A stretch of DNA of 64,000 nucleotides from Simplicispira suum (GTDB taxonomy: Bacteria > Pseudomonadota > Gammaproteobacteria > Burkholderiales > Burkholderiaceae_C). The stretch covers positions 930,001-994,000 of the forward strand of contig NZ_CP027669.1 of NCBI RefSeq assembly GCF_003008595.1. The letters are read 5' to 3'. The notes below the pieces were generated by a model that had not been told where the DNA came from, ran no database searches, and was given only the letters and a program-made list of their open reading frames with translations. Below, piece by piece: positions 17,774 through 28,912 of the stretch (position 1 is the first letter of the stretch; each line of letters starts with the position of its first letter). The position numbers were made by a program, and so were the translations under genes.

Positions 17774-18613
17774 TTCGAAGCATTGGTGCACGAGGCACTG
17801 CGCCACTATCTGCTCGCGCTGCAGTTTTTTACCCGCATTCCTGTCACGGGACGGCTGGCAGCGTGGGTGGGTTTCAGCCCCGATATGCTGCGCAGCGCCA
17901 GCGCGCATTTTCCTGGGGTGGGCTGGGTGGTGGCGGCCTGCGCTTGCAGCGTATACGCCCTGCTGTACCTGAGCCTCGGCCCGGCACCCGCCACACCCTG
18001 GGTCGCGGCGGCATTCAGCACGGCCGCCACAGCGCTGCTCACGGGCGGCTTTCATGAAGACGGGCTGACCGATGTGGCAGACGGGCTGGGGGGCAGCCAG
18101 GAGCGCGAGCGCGCCCTGGACATCATGAAAGATTCACGTATCGGCGCGTTCGGGGCGATGGCGCTCACGCTCACGCTGCTTACCAAGCTGGGCCTGCTGG
18201 CCCTGCTCGGCCAGCGGGGCCTCTCGCCCGCGCTGGCCGCCTTGGTGGGCGCGCATGTCTTCTCCCGGCTTTTGCCACTGCTGCTGGTACGCACCATGGT
18301 GCATGTGGGCGATAGAGCACGCTCCAAAAGCAAACCGCTGGCCGATCAAATCACCCGCGCACAGCTGGCCGGCGCAGCGGCCTGGTGCATTGTCCCGCTG
18401 GCCATCATTGCGCTGGGCGAAGGTCTTGGCTTCGTGCTGCTTGGCGTGTTGTTCAGCGGCTTCGCCGCAGCCCTCCTGGCGCGCTGGTTCTGGCTGCGTC
18501 TGCAGGGCTTTACCGGCGACTGTCTGGGCGCGGTACAGCAACTGAGCGAGATCGGCTTCTACCTCGGGGCGGCGCTGGCCCTGGGGCCACTGGTGCGCGG
18601 AGCCGGCGGGTGA
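17768..18613 (+). CDS. cobS: Adenosylcobinamide-GDP ribazoletransferase (cobalamin synthase)
   Basis: Integral membrane enzyme of 281 residues joining the nucleotide loop to adenosylcobinamide-GDP in the last steps of B12 synthesis. The hallmark GGFHEDGLTDVADGLGGS and KDSRIGAFG are present, with several hydrophobic helices around them. The start codon lies inside a palindromic repeat. The stop overlaps the cobC GTG (GTGA). I found no B12 riboswitch upstream. Confidence 0.95.
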   Translation: MNFEALVHEALRHYLLALQFFTRIPVTGRLAAWVGFSPDMLRSASAHFPGVGWVVAACACSVYALLYLSLGPAPATPWVAAAFSTAATALLTGGFHEDGLTDVADGLGGSQERERALDIMKDSRIGAFGAMALTLTLLTKLGLLALLGQRGLSPALAALVGAHVFSRLLPLLLVRTMVHVGDRARSKSKPLADQITRAQLAGAAAWCIVPLAIIALGEGLGFVLLGVLFSGFAAALLARWFWLRLQGFTGDCLGAVQQLSEIGFYLGAALALGPLVRGAGG

Positions 18614-19212
18614 CGGTGAGCCGGCTGTGGCTGGTGCGGCACGCGCCGGTACTGGCGCCGCCCGGAACCTGCTACGGCCAACTGGATTTGCCCGCAGATT
18701 CACACGCCACCACCCAATGCGCGGAAGAACTCGCCTCCGTATTGCCGCACGCGCTGGTGTTACATCACTCCCCGCTACAAAGATGTGAGCTGCTTGCGCT
18801 TGCAATACAAGCGCTGCGGCCCGATTTGGCTCTGAAGCCGGACCCCCGGCTGCGCGAAATGGATTTTGGCCGCTGGGAAGGCCTCCCTTGGGCAAACTTG
18901 CCGCGCGACGAGATCGACGCCTGGGCAGAGCAACTGGCGGACCTGGCACCCGGCGGCGGCGAACCGCTCGCAGCCATGCTGGCCCGTGTTTCGGCGGCGC
19001 TGGCCGAAGCACGCGGTACTGCCCAAAGCACCGGGCAAGACGTGGTCTGGATTGCGCACGCCGGAGTGGCGCGCTGCGTGCAGTGGCTGCAGGGCGACCG
19101 CGCCCGAGCCGGGCTGGCGCCCTGCGCCGGACATTGGCCGCGCGAAGCGCCAGCGCCCGGCGCCTGGGCGCACTACGCCCTTAACCCAATCGGAGTGGCT
19201 GCCGTTCGTTAG
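18610..19212 (+). CDS. cobC: Histidine phosphatase family protein, probable alpha-ribazole phosphatase
   Basis: Phosphoglycerate-mutase-like phosphatase of 200 residues, next to cobS, so probably the alpha-ribazole-5'-phosphate phosphatase of B12 synthesis. The phospho-His motif LWLVRHAPV is near the N-terminus, [10 protein letters not shown] follows, and the second catalytic His is in [11 protein letters not shown]. The GTG overlaps the cobS stop. Residues 55-75 ([19 protein letters not shown]) are encoded by a palindromic repeat and use codons rare in this DNA (CTA, AGA, ATA). The 3' end overlaps the convergent chemotaxis gene by about 30 bases. Confidence 0.88.
   Translation: MTVSRLWLVRHAPVLAPPGTCYGQLDLPADSHATTQCAEELASVLPHALVLHHSPLQRCELLALAIQALRPDLALKPDPRLREMDFGRWEGLPWANLPRDEIDAWAEQLADLAPGGGEPLAAMLARVSAALAEARGTAQSTGQDVVWIAHAGVARCVQWLQGDRARAGLAPCAGHWPREAPAPGAWAHYALNPIGVAAVR
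18774..18832 (-). repeat. Short palindromic repeat, copy K, inside cobC
   Basis: GCTACAAAGATGTGAGCTGC, then TTGCGCTTGCAATACAAGCG, then CTGCGGCCCGATTT. It aligns without gaps over 54 bases to the copy inside the Nudix-MBL gene (about two thirds identical by hand count) and is read in the same frame there. The local codons CTA, AGA, CTT and ATA stand out from the GC-rich surroundings. Confidence 0.75.
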
Positions 19213-20844
19213 CCACCGCACGCGCCGGTGCGGCAGGCGCTGCATAGGCCGCGCCTTGGGGGCATGGGCGTGCGCAGCCGCTTCACCCAGTTTGAATTGG
19301 CTCACCGCGCGCGTGAGGTTGGCTGCCTGCTCACGCAGTGACTGCGAGGCCGCCGCCGATTGCTCTACCAGCGCGGCATTTTGCTGCGTCATCTGGTCCA
19401 GGTGACGCACCGCTTGCCCGATCTGCTCGATGTTGTCGCGCTCTTCGGCAGCGGAGGCGCTGATCTCCCCAATGATGCTGGAGACACGCTGCACGCTGCC
19501 GACGATCTCGGTCATGGTCTGGCCGGCCTGGCCTACGAGGCGCGCGCCATCTTCCACACGGCCCACCGAGGCGCCAATAAGCGCCTTGATTTCCTTGGCG
19601 GCGTCGGCGCTGCGACCAGCCAGGCTGCGCACCTCGCTGGCCACAACAGCAAAACCACGCCCCTGCTCGCCAGCGCGCGCCGCTTCCACGGCGGCGTTCA
19701 GCGCCAGGATGTTGGTCTGGAAGGCGATCCCGTCAATGACGCCGGTGATGTCGGAGATTTTGCGCGAGCTGGTGCTGATCTGCTCCATGGTGTTGACCAC
19801 CTGGCTCACCACCTCGCCGCCCCGACCCGCCACGGCGCCTGCATCTCCGGCCGAGGCGCTGGCGCTGCGCGAATTGTCTGCGTTGTGCTGCACCGTGCCG
19901 GTGAGCATGTCCATGGAAGCGGCGACTTCCTCCAGGTTGGCTGCAGTCTGCTCGGTGCGCTGGCTCAGGTCCATGTTGCCGGTGGCGATCTCGGCGCTGG
20001 CCGTTGAAATGTTGCCTGCCGCGTCCTGGACCTGACGCACCAGGGTGCGCAGCGATTCCTGCATGCGCCCCATGGTCAGCACCAGCTGGCCCAGCTCGTC
20101 CTGGCTGCGCGGCGCCACATCGTGCGAGAGATCGCCGGCGGCAATGTGCTCAGCCAGGCCGCGCGCCTGGACCAGAGACGCGGTGATCGAGCGAAGCGTG
20201 AAGATGGTCAGCGGCAGTACGATGGCCAGCGCCAGCAGCACCGCTGCCAGCATGGCCAGCGACAGCCTTGCTGCGCGCGCGTCGACACCTGCACGGGCTT
20301 CGTCCATCTGCGTGCGTGCCTGAGTCGCCAAGCCGGCGAGCAACTCGTCGCTGGCCTCCATGTGACCCTTGAACTTGTCAGCGTAGGCGGCGCCGCCAGC
20401 ACCGTCGAGCTGCGCTGCTTCGATTTGCGCGAACACCGGCGACACCCCGTCTTCGTACTGTTTCACTTCTTCCAGCGTTTTGTCGATGGCTGTAGTGAAG
20501 CTGGCGTCATCGGCCTTCAGGGTGCGCACAGCGGCCAGCCGCGCGCGCAATGAAGCCAGCGTTTTGGCCCATATCTCGCGTTGCGAAGCCACCTCGACGG
20601 CGTTGTTGAAATTGAGAATGATGTCTTTCTCGACGCGCCGCATTTCCCCCAGCGTGGTACGCAGGTCGGACATGTCGGTCAGCGTTTGCACGTGCTGCTT
20701 GAAAAGCACCGTCACAGTGTCGCGGGTTCGGTCCAATCCCACGTAGCCGAGCAAGCCCACGCCAACCAGCAGCAACAAGGAAAAGACCGTGGCGAAATAG
20801 AGCCGTGTTCGGATGGATGTCGCCTTGCCTGCCAATGCAATCAT
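19181..20844 (-). CDS. Methyl-accepting chemotaxis protein (apparent frameshift near the C-terminus)
   Basis: Inner-membrane chemoreceptor. An N-terminal membrane segment ([20 protein letters not shown]), a periplasmic four-helix-type domain (about residues 35-185), a second segment (about 195-215), HAMP, and the signalling domain with the hairpin tip [29 protein letters not shown] (given in two parts: [18 protein letters not shown] and [11 protein letters not shown]). As read, the frame runs on to 18775, antisense to cobC. Adding one base to the G5 run at 19258-19262 gives the low-complexity tail [19 protein letters not shown] and a stop at 19181, typical of this family. I therefore use that end. 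Confidence 0.85.
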
Positions 20845-21014
20845 GAATTTCCTTGTGGGGTCCTCGGCCCGAGTTTGGATGGATTATCCAAGATCGAACA
20901 TCTATTTACATTTGTACCTGATTCAAGCATAGCCAAGACGGAGGCGGGCCGAACTCCGGAAAGACCCTCTGATCGAGGGCTCTCCGCAGCGATATTTCGC
21001 GCCATCACCATTGC

Positions 21015-23133
<2,119 letters not shown>

Positions 23134-23176
23134 CAACGGCAAGTGTACGCCCGACTCGCGCACCCGCGAAGATGCC

Positions 23177-23353
23177 TCAGACAAGACGGGTGATGAAGAG
23201 AACGGCGAAGAAAAACAGCCCGGCGATCACGGTCCATTTGAGGACTACGAGCCCCAGGTGCCGATACCGCACCTGTCCGGTAGCCGCATAGAAGGCGAAA
23301 AAGACCGCTGAAGTCAGCAGCAGCAGCAAGACCAGTGTGCGGGCAATGAGCAT
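23177..23353 (-). CDS. Small two-helix membrane protein, 58 residues, downstream of lpxC
   Basis: Unrecognised but credible small gene starting MLIARTLVLLLLLTSAVFFA and ending TVIAGLFFFAVLFITRLV. It has two hydrophobic helices (about residues 4-23 and 41-57) joined by a short basic loop, GQVRYRHLGLVVLKW. It begins nine bases after the lpxC stop on the same strand, so it is probably the last gene of the dcw transcript. I recall similar short proteins in this position in related genomes, but function is unknown. A longer overlapping frame on the same strand has no protein-like character. Confidence 0.75.
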   Translation of the reverse strand: MLIARTLVLLLLLTSAVFFAFYAATGQVRYRHLGLVVLKWTVIAGLFFFAVLFITRLV

Positions 23354-23362
23354 GACTGCGCC

Positions 23363-24286
23363 CTACCACGCACGCACGGGCTGGGCAAAACCTTTGGGGG
23401 CTTCGCCCTGATCGTCGAACGTAACGACCTCCCAGGCATCTCCTTGTGCCAACAGTTCGCGCAGCAGCAGGTTGTTCAGCGCATGGCCGGAGCGAAACGC
23501 GCTGTAGGCGGCCAGCAAGGGCTTGCCCACCAAGTACAGGTCACCCATGGCGTCAAGAATCTTGTGCTTGACGAACTCGTCGTCGTAGCGCAGTCCGCCC
23601 GCATTGAGTACCTTGTAGTCGTCCATTACGATGGCGTTGTCCAGACCACCGCCCAGGGCCAGGCCGCTCGCGCGCAGCGCTTCCACGTCGCGCGTAAAAC
23701 CGAAGGTACGCGCGCGCGCAATGTCGCGGCTGTAGTTGCCACTGCCCAGATCAAACTCCACCCGCTGCCCGGTCGAATCCACCGCCGGGTGGTCAAAATC
23801 GATCTCGAAACTGAGTTTGAAGCCATGGTAAGGCGAGAGCCGGGCCCACTTGGCTTGCGCCCCCTCGCCCTCGCGGACTTCTACCGGGCGCTTGAGCCGG
23901 ATGAAGCGCCGGGGAAGCTTCTGCAACTCGATCCCGGCGCTTTGCAGCAGAAAGACGAATGAGGCCGAGGAGCCATCGAGGATCGGTACCTCTTCGGCCG
24001 TAATGTCGATGTAGAGGTTGTCCAGGCCCAAGCCGGCGCAAGCGGACATCAGGTGCTCCACCGTATGCACCTTGGCCGCGCCGACGCCGATGGTGGAAGC
24101 CATGCGCGTGTCTGTCACTGCTTCAGCGGACACCGGGATGTCCACCGGCTGCGCCAGATCAATCCGGCGAAAAACAATGCCGGTGTCGGGCGCGGCGGGG
24201 CGAAGCGTCAGCTCGACACGCTGGCCACTGTGCAGACCGACCCCGACGGCGCGCGTCAGAGTCTTGATGGTGCGTTGCTGGAGCAT
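23363..24286 (-). CDS. lpxC: UDP-3-O-acyl-N-acetylglucosamine deacetylase
   Basis: Zinc enzyme of 307 residues for the committed step of lipid A synthesis. Zn ligands are in [10 protein letters not shown] and in [13 protein letters not shown]; the catalytic general base lies in the EVPILDGSS block. Length is normal. It is the last recognised gene of the division cluster, 179 bases after ftsZ with a GC-rich repeat between, and is followed by a small membrane gene. Confidence 0.97.
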   Translation of the reverse strand: MLQQRTIKTLTRAVGVGLHSGQRVELTLRPAAPDTGIVFRRIDLAQPVDIPVSAEAVTDTRMASTIGVGAAKVHTVEHLMSACAGLGLDNLYIDITAEEVPILDGSSASFVFLLQSAGIELQKLPRRFIRLKRPVEVREGEGAQAKWARLSPYHGFKLSFEIDFDHPAVDSTGQRVEFDLGSGNYSRDIARARTFGFTRDVEALRASGLALGGGLDNAIVMDDYKVLNAGGLRYDDEFVKHKILDAMGDLYLVGKPLLAAYSAFRSGHALNNLLLRELLAQGDAWEVVTFDDQGEAPKGFAQPVRAW

Positions 24287-24384
24287 CCTGCGATTTTAGT
24301 GGGCCAACTGCCTGGCGACGCACACGCCACCCCTATGCCCCCGATTCAAAACAAGAGCGCCTGACGCGCGCGCGGACCCCAACC

Positions 24385-24465
24385 GGCGATACCGCGCAAG
24401 GGCCACCCCACCGCGTGGGCATCTCCCCTCTTCCCGCGCAGCGAGTGAAAGGGGGATGCACTCCA
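24385..24465 (+). repeat. GC-rich interspersed repeat, copy R2 (between ftsZ and lpxC)
   Basis: A shorter, diverged copy with CGCGCAAGGGCCACCCCACC and the later CTCTTCCCGCGCAGCGAGTG block, ending at the ftsZ stop codon. The pyrimidine/purine arms around CCCTCTT and AAAGGGGG can pair. It may act as a stabiliser or weak terminator between ftsZ and lpxC. Confidence 0.55.
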
Positions 24466-25683
24466 TCAATCCGCCTGCTTGCGCAGAAAGGCAGGAATTT
24501 CCAGATCGTCCATGCCGCCGGACGACATCGCATCCACTCGGGCCGCAGCCGAATTGCGGTTGGTGCGCCAGACGCTCGGCACCGCCATGTTGCCGTAGTC
24601 CGCAGCCGAGCTCCCCCCTGCGCCCAGCGCCGTTCCTGCCGCCACCGGCATGTGGTAGGCCATGCCATCCGTGCCATTGCGCAGGCCGCCCTGCACCACC
24701 GAAATCGGCTGACGGCGGGCGTTCTGGCGGGCCAGGCCCGTAGCCACCACGGTCACGCGGATTTCGTCGCCCAGCGAGTCGTCGTAAGCCGCGCCGAAAA
24801 TTACATGCGCATCGGTCGAGGCGTAGGCATTGATCGTGCTCATGGCCAGACCCGACTCCGACAACTTCAGGCTGCCTTTGCTGGCAGTCACCAGCACCAG
24901 CACGCCCTTGGCGCCGGAGAGATCAATGCCTTCGAGCAGCGGGCAGGCAATGGCTTGCTCGGCCGCAATGCGGGCGCGGTCCGGGCCGCTGGCTGTGGCC
25001 GTGCCCATCATGGCCTTGCCGGGCTCGCCCATCACCGTGCGTACGTCTTCGAAGTCGACGTTCACCTGACCGTACTCGTTGATGATTTCGGCGATGCCGC
25101 CGACCGCGTTCTTGAGCACGTCGTTGGCGTGCGCAAAGGCTTCGTCCTGGCAGATGTCGTCGCCCAGCACTTCAAGCAGCTTTTCGTTGAGTACGATGAT
25201 CAGCGAATCGACGTTGGCTTCGAGCTCCGCCAGGCCGTTGTCTGCGTTCGTCATGCGCCGGCCGCCTTCCCATTGAAAGGGTTTGGTGACCACGCCCACG
25301 GTGAGAATGCCCATTTCCTTGGCGATGCGCGCAATCACGGGGGCAGCGCCGGTACCGGTGCCCCCGCCCATGCCGGCGGTGATGAACAGCATGTGTGCGC
25401 CTTTGATCGCATCACGGATGTCGTCCACCGCAGCTTCTGCGGCATCGCGCGCCTTCTCGGGCTTGCTTCCCGCGCCCAGCCCGCTCTCGCCGAGCTGAAT
25501 GACACGGTGCGCTGAACTGCGTGTCAAGGCCTGCGCGTCGGTGTTGGCGCTGATGAATTCCACGCCCTGGACGGCGCGGGCAATCATGTGCTCGACGGCG
25601 TTGCCGCCGCCACCGCCGACCCCGATCACTTTGATCTGGGTGCCTTGGTTGAATTCTTCGGCTTCGATCATTTCGATGGGCAT
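24466..25683 (-). CDS. ftsZ: Cell division GTPase FtsZ
   Basis: Tubulin-like GTPase of 405 residues that forms the Z ring. The tubulin signature GGGTGTGAAPVIARIAKEMG is intact and NTDAQAL lies in the nucleotide pocket. The conserved C-terminal peptide DDLEIPAFLRKQ, which contacts FtsA and other partners, follows a variable linker. Start MPIEMIEAEEF is standard. A 157-base spacer separates it from ftsA. Confidence 0.99.
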   Translation of the reverse strand: MPIEMIEAEEFNQGTQIKVIGVGGGGGNAVEHMIARAVQGVEFISANTDAQALTRSSAHRVIQLGESGLGAGSKPEKARDAAEAAVDDIRDAIKGAHMLFITAGMGGGTGTGAAPVIARIAKEMGILTVGVVTKPFQWEGGRRMTNADNGLAELEANVDSLIIVLNEKLLEVLGDDICQDEAFAHANDVLKNAVGGIAEIINEYGQVNVDFEDVRTVMGEPGKAMMGTATASGPDRARIAAEQAIACPLLEGIDLSGAKGVLVLVTASKGSLKLSESGLAMSTINAYASTDAHVIFGAAYDDSLGDEIRVTVVATGLARQNARRQPISVVQGGLRNGTDGMAYHMPVAAGTALGAGGSSAADYGNMAVPSVWRTNRNSAAARVDAMSSGGMDDLEIPAFLRKQAD

Positions 25684-25840
25684 TTGGTATCTCCTGGTAC
25701 TGCTGACGGGTTTTCAATAAATGACAAAACGGGAAAACGGCTTCGGGGCGGACGCCATCGCCCTCGGGGCGGGCCGACGCAGCCCCAACGACTTCGGGGC
25801 GGCGGGTGAGGACGCAAGCAAAGGTTCGGATTTCGCATGC

Positions 25841-27070
25841 TCAGAAATTCCCCACGATGAAATCTTTGAAGCGACCGAACGCGGTCTGCACCGAGCCGGT
25901 CTTTTGCGCCACCTTGAAGCCGCGCATGCGCGCCAGGCGGGCTTCTTCGAGGAGGCCCATCACCGTGGCGGCGCGCGGCTGCGCCACCATGTCGGACAAG
26001 GCGCTTGAGTACTTGGGAATGCCGCGGCGCACGGGCTTCAAGAAGATGTCTTCGCCCAGCTCCACCATGCCGGGCATCACCACGCTGCCACCGGTCAGTA
26101 CGATGCCCGACGAAAGCACTTCCTCGTAGCCTGATTCGCGCACCACCTGCTGCACCAGCGTGAAAATTTCTTCCACGCGCGGTTCAATCACACCGGCCAG
26201 CGCCTGGCGGCTGATCATGCGCGGGCCCCGGTCGCCCAGGCCCGGCACCTCGACCTGCGCTTCGGGGTCGGCGAGCAGCTGCTTGGCGTAGCCGCTCTCT
26301 ACCTTGATGTCCTCGGCGTCCTTGGTGGGCGTGCGCAGCGCCATGGCGATGTCGCTGGTGACCAGGTCACCGGCAATAGGTATGACCGCCGTGTGCCGGA
26401 TGGCACCGCCGGTGAAAATCGCCACATCGGTGGTGCCGGCACCGATGTCCACCACCGCCACGCCGAGCTCCCGCTCGTCGTCGGTCAGGACCGCCTGGCT
26501 GGACGCGAGTGGGTTCAGCATGAGCTGCTCCACTTCCAGGCCGCAGCGGCGCACGCATTTGATGATGTTTTCGGCCGCGCTCTGCGCACCCGTGACGATA
26601 TGGATCTTGGCCTCCAACCGGATGCCGCTCATGCCAATGGGCTCTCGCACATCCTGGCCGTCGATGACGAATTCCTGCGGCTCCACCAACAGCAGGCGCT
26701 GGTCGCTGGAGATGTTGATGGCCTTGGCGGTTTCGATCACGCGGGCCACGTCGGCCGCCGTGACTTCCTTGTCTTTGACCGCCACCATGCCGCTGGAATT
26801 GAGGCCGCGGATGTGGCTGCCGGTGATGCCGGTGTAGACGCGCTGAATCTTGCAGTCTGCCATCAGCTCGGCTTCTCTCAACGCCTGCTGGATGCTTTGC
26901 ACCGTGGCGTCGATATTGACCACGACACCACGCTTGAGCCCGTTGCTCGGCGCCACACCGAGACCCGCGAGCTTGAGCAGGCCGCCCGCCTGAACCTCGG
27001 CCACCACCACCATGATCTTGGCAGTGCCGATATCCAGCCCCACAACAACGTCTTTGTATTCTCTTGCCAT
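25841..27070 (-). CDS. ftsA: Cell division protein FtsA
   Basis: Actin-like membrane anchor of the Z ring, 409 residues. N-terminal VVGLDIGTAKIMVVVAEV is the ATPase phosphate-1 loop, and VVDIGAGTTDVAIFTGG the phosphate-2 loop. The SHUT/1C domain lies between. A short C-terminal helix (FGRFKDFIVGNF) is the likely membrane-targeting sequence. It begins 12 bases after ftsQ and is followed by ftsZ. Confidence 0.98.
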   Translation of the reverse strand: MAREYKDVVVGLDIGTAKIMVVVAEVQAGGLLKLAGLGVAPSNGLKRGVVVNIDATVQSIQQALREAELMADCKIQRVYTGITGSHIRGLNSSGMVAVKDKEVTAADVARVIETAKAINISSDQRLLLVEPQEFVIDGQDVREPIGMSGIRLEAKIHIVTGAQSAAENIIKCVRRCGLEVEQLMLNPLASSQAVLTDDERELGVAVVDIGAGTTDVAIFTGGAIRHTAVIPIAGDLVTSDIAMALRTPTKDAEDIKVESGYAKQLLADPEAQVEVPGLGDRGPRMISRQALAGVIEPRVEEIFTLVQQVVRESGYEEVLSSGIVLTGGSVVMPGMVELGEDIFLKPVRRGIPKYSSALSDMVAQPRAATVMGLLEEARLARMRGFKVAQKTGSVQTAFGRFKDFIVGNF

Positions 27071-27082
27071 AGCTCTTTGCCT

Positions 27083-27883
27083 CTAGTTGTGCGAGCGCGC
27101 TGCGCGGGGTGTTCCCTGCGCAGCTACCGTGCTAACGCCGCGCAGGCGCAGGGCATAACCGCCTGTGTGGCGCAGGTCGGCTGATTCCAGGGCATCGGCG
27201 CGCCGCCCGAACTGCGCGGCAACGCGAGTGAGGGTCTCTGCGAAGTAGCGCGTACGCTGCACCACTTCGGACGGCGTCCCGCTGCCAAGCTCGATCGAAG
27301 CGTCCCCCTCAAAGGTGGCGCGCCAGCCGCCGCGCGCCGAGAGGGCGAGAGCGCTCAGATCCAGCCCCAGTGGCTCGAACACCGGCGCCAAAGCCTTCTC
27401 CATGGCCAGCACCTGCGCAGAGCTACCCACCGGTCCCATCAGGCGTGGCAGATCGTCAAGCTCGGCGTCCACACCGTTGGACTCGAAGACCTCGCCTTCG
27501 CTGTTGACCATGGACGCTCCAGACTCGGGACCCCAGTGCGCGACGGCACGGTGTTCCTGCAGTTGCACGCGCAGCGTACGCGGGTATTCGCGCCGCACCT
27601 GAGCACTGCGCACCCAGGGCACCTGCTCGAACGCGCTGCGGACGTTGCGCAGGTTCACGGTAAAGAAATTGCCGGCAATCTGCGGCGCCACATTGGCGCG
27701 CAGCGTCACGGCGTTGTTGTGTGCCAGATCGCCCTGCACGACGATGCGTGCTATGGCAAATGCCGGATGGCGCAGCGCCCACCATGCACCAGCCGCGACG
27801 GCAGACAGAGCGCAGCCAGCGAGCAACAGCGACGCCATCAGGTTCATCAGCCGAACGTCAAGCGGAACCGCCAGGGTATTCAC
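27083..27883 (-). CDS. ftsQ: Cell division protein FtsQ
   Basis: Single-pass inner-membrane divisome scaffold of 266 residues. The membrane segment ([20 protein letters not shown]) is followed by a POTRA domain beginning [16 protein letters not shown], then the beta domain. The start is GTG in GTGA, overlapping the ddl stop, with GGAGGT upstream; the longer frame overlapping ddl is rejected. Confidence 0.94.
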   Translation of the reverse strand: MNTLAVPLDVRLMNLMASLLLAGCALSAVAAGAWWALRHPAFAIARIVVQGDLAHNNAVTLRANVAPQIAGNFFTVNLRNVRSAFEQVPWVRSAQVRREYPRTLRVQLQEHRAVAHWGPESGASMVNSEGEVFESNGVDAELDDLPRLMGPVGSSAQVLAMEKALAPVFEPLGLDLSALALSARGGWRATFEGDASIELGSGTPSEVVQRTRYFAETLTRVAAQFGRRADALESADLRHTGGYALRLRGVSTVAAQGTPRAARSHN

Positions 27884-28866
27884 TGCACACCTCCCGGAAC
27901 CGTGCCGCCGGGCGAATCCAGATTGGCGTTGGCCAGCAGACGCAGGCACAGTGCGGCGTAATCGATGCCTGCAGCCCGTGCCGACATGGGCACCAGCGAA
28001 TGGCTGGTCATGCCGGGCGACGTGTTGATTTCAAGCAGAAACGGCTTGCGGTCACTGGCGCGAATCATGATGTCGGCGCGCGCCCAGCCGCGACAAGCCA
28101 GGCTCCGATAGGCCGCCACGACGAGGCGCTGGATTTCTGCCTCCTCGGCTTGGGGCAAGCCGCTCGGGCAGTGGTACTGCGTGTCGTCGGTGAAGTATTT
28201 GTTCTGGTAGTCGTAGTTGCCCTGGGGCGCGACGATCCGAATCACGGGCAGGGCTTGCGCCGCTGCGCCGTTGCCCAGCACCGGGCAGGTGGTCTCGTCC
28301 CCCTCGATGAACTGCTCGCACAAGACTTCGGGGTCGTAGCGCGCAGCCAGTTCGTAGGCCTGTGCGCACTGAGCGGCGTCCGTGACCTTGGTCAGGCCCA
28401 ATGTCGAGCCCTCGCGCGCGGGCTTGACGATCATGGGCGCGCCCAACTCAGCCAGCGCCTGGGCCGTCTCGCCGCCGCTGCTCACCAAACGCCAATCAGG
28501 GGTCGAGAGGCCGTCTGCGCGCCAGATGCGTTTGGTCATGGTCTTGTCCATGGCAATGCTCGATGCCATGACCCCAGGGCCGGTGTACGGAATACCCAGC
28601 AGTTCCAGCGCACCCTGCACCGTGCCGTCTTCTCCATGGCGACCGTGCAAGGCGATAAAGCAGCGCGCAAAACCAGCGCGACGCAGCTCGCCCAGATCGC
28701 TGATCGCGGGGTCAAACGCATGGGCGTCCACTCCCAGGCCCTGCAATGCCGCGAGCACGCCTGCGCCCGACATCAAGGAGATCTCGCGCTCGGCCGACGC
28801 CCCGCCCATGAGCACGGCCACCTTGCCCAGGCCTTTTGCGTCGATATTGAGATCTTTTTGGCTCAT
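27880..28866 (-). CDS. ddl: D-alanine--D-alanine ligase
   Basis: Cytoplasmic ATP-grasp enzyme of 328 residues making the D-Ala-D-Ala dipeptide. [17 protein letters not shown] is the N-terminal substrate loop, [14 protein letters not shown] binds ATP, and [15 protein letters not shown] carries the metal ligands. It follows murC by five bases; its ATG lies at the edge of a palindromic repeat. Confidence 0.97.
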   Translation of the reverse strand: MSQKDLNIDAKGLGKVAVLMGGASAEREISLMSGAGVLAALQGLGVDAHAFDPAISDLGELRRAGFARCFIALHGRHGEDGTVQGALELLGIPYTGPGVMASSIAMDKTMTKRIWRADGLSTPDWRLVSSGGETAQALAELGAPMIVKPAREGSTLGLTKVTDAAQCAQAYELAARYDPEVLCEQFIEGDETTCPVLGNGAAAQALPVIRIVAPQGNYDYQNKYFTDDTQYHCPSGLPQAEEAEIQRLVVAAYRSLACRGWARADIMIRASDRKPFLLEINTSPGMTSHSLVPMSARAAGIDYAALCLRLLANANLDSPGGTVPGGVQ

Positions 28867-28912
28867 AGCGCTTATGCTGCCTGCGCAGGCAGCTCATTTT
28901 TTTGTAGCAATT
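28862..28912 (+). repeat. Short palindromic repeat, copy J (murC end / ddl start)
   Basis: GCGCTTATGCTGCCTGCGCA then GGCAGCTCATTTTTTTGTAG and CAATT. Read on the murC strand it gives TTGCTACAAAAAAATGAGCT, the same lead-in and frame as the copies in cobC and the Nudix-MBL gene. It supplies the last ~13 murC codons, the stop, the spacer and the first base of the ddl start region. Confidence 0.75.

Noticed and set aside
361..19262. Phase variation as the main explanation of the four frameshifts
   Set aside because: Three of the four runs are only five bases long, the genes (for example ilvA) are not typical switch targets, and the error always has the same sign. Kept only as a minor possibility for the C7 run.
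20900..21014. Terminator after thiC (AGCCCTC-GATC-AGAGGGTCT)
   Set aside because: The stem has a mismatch and only a broken T stretch; too weak to list.
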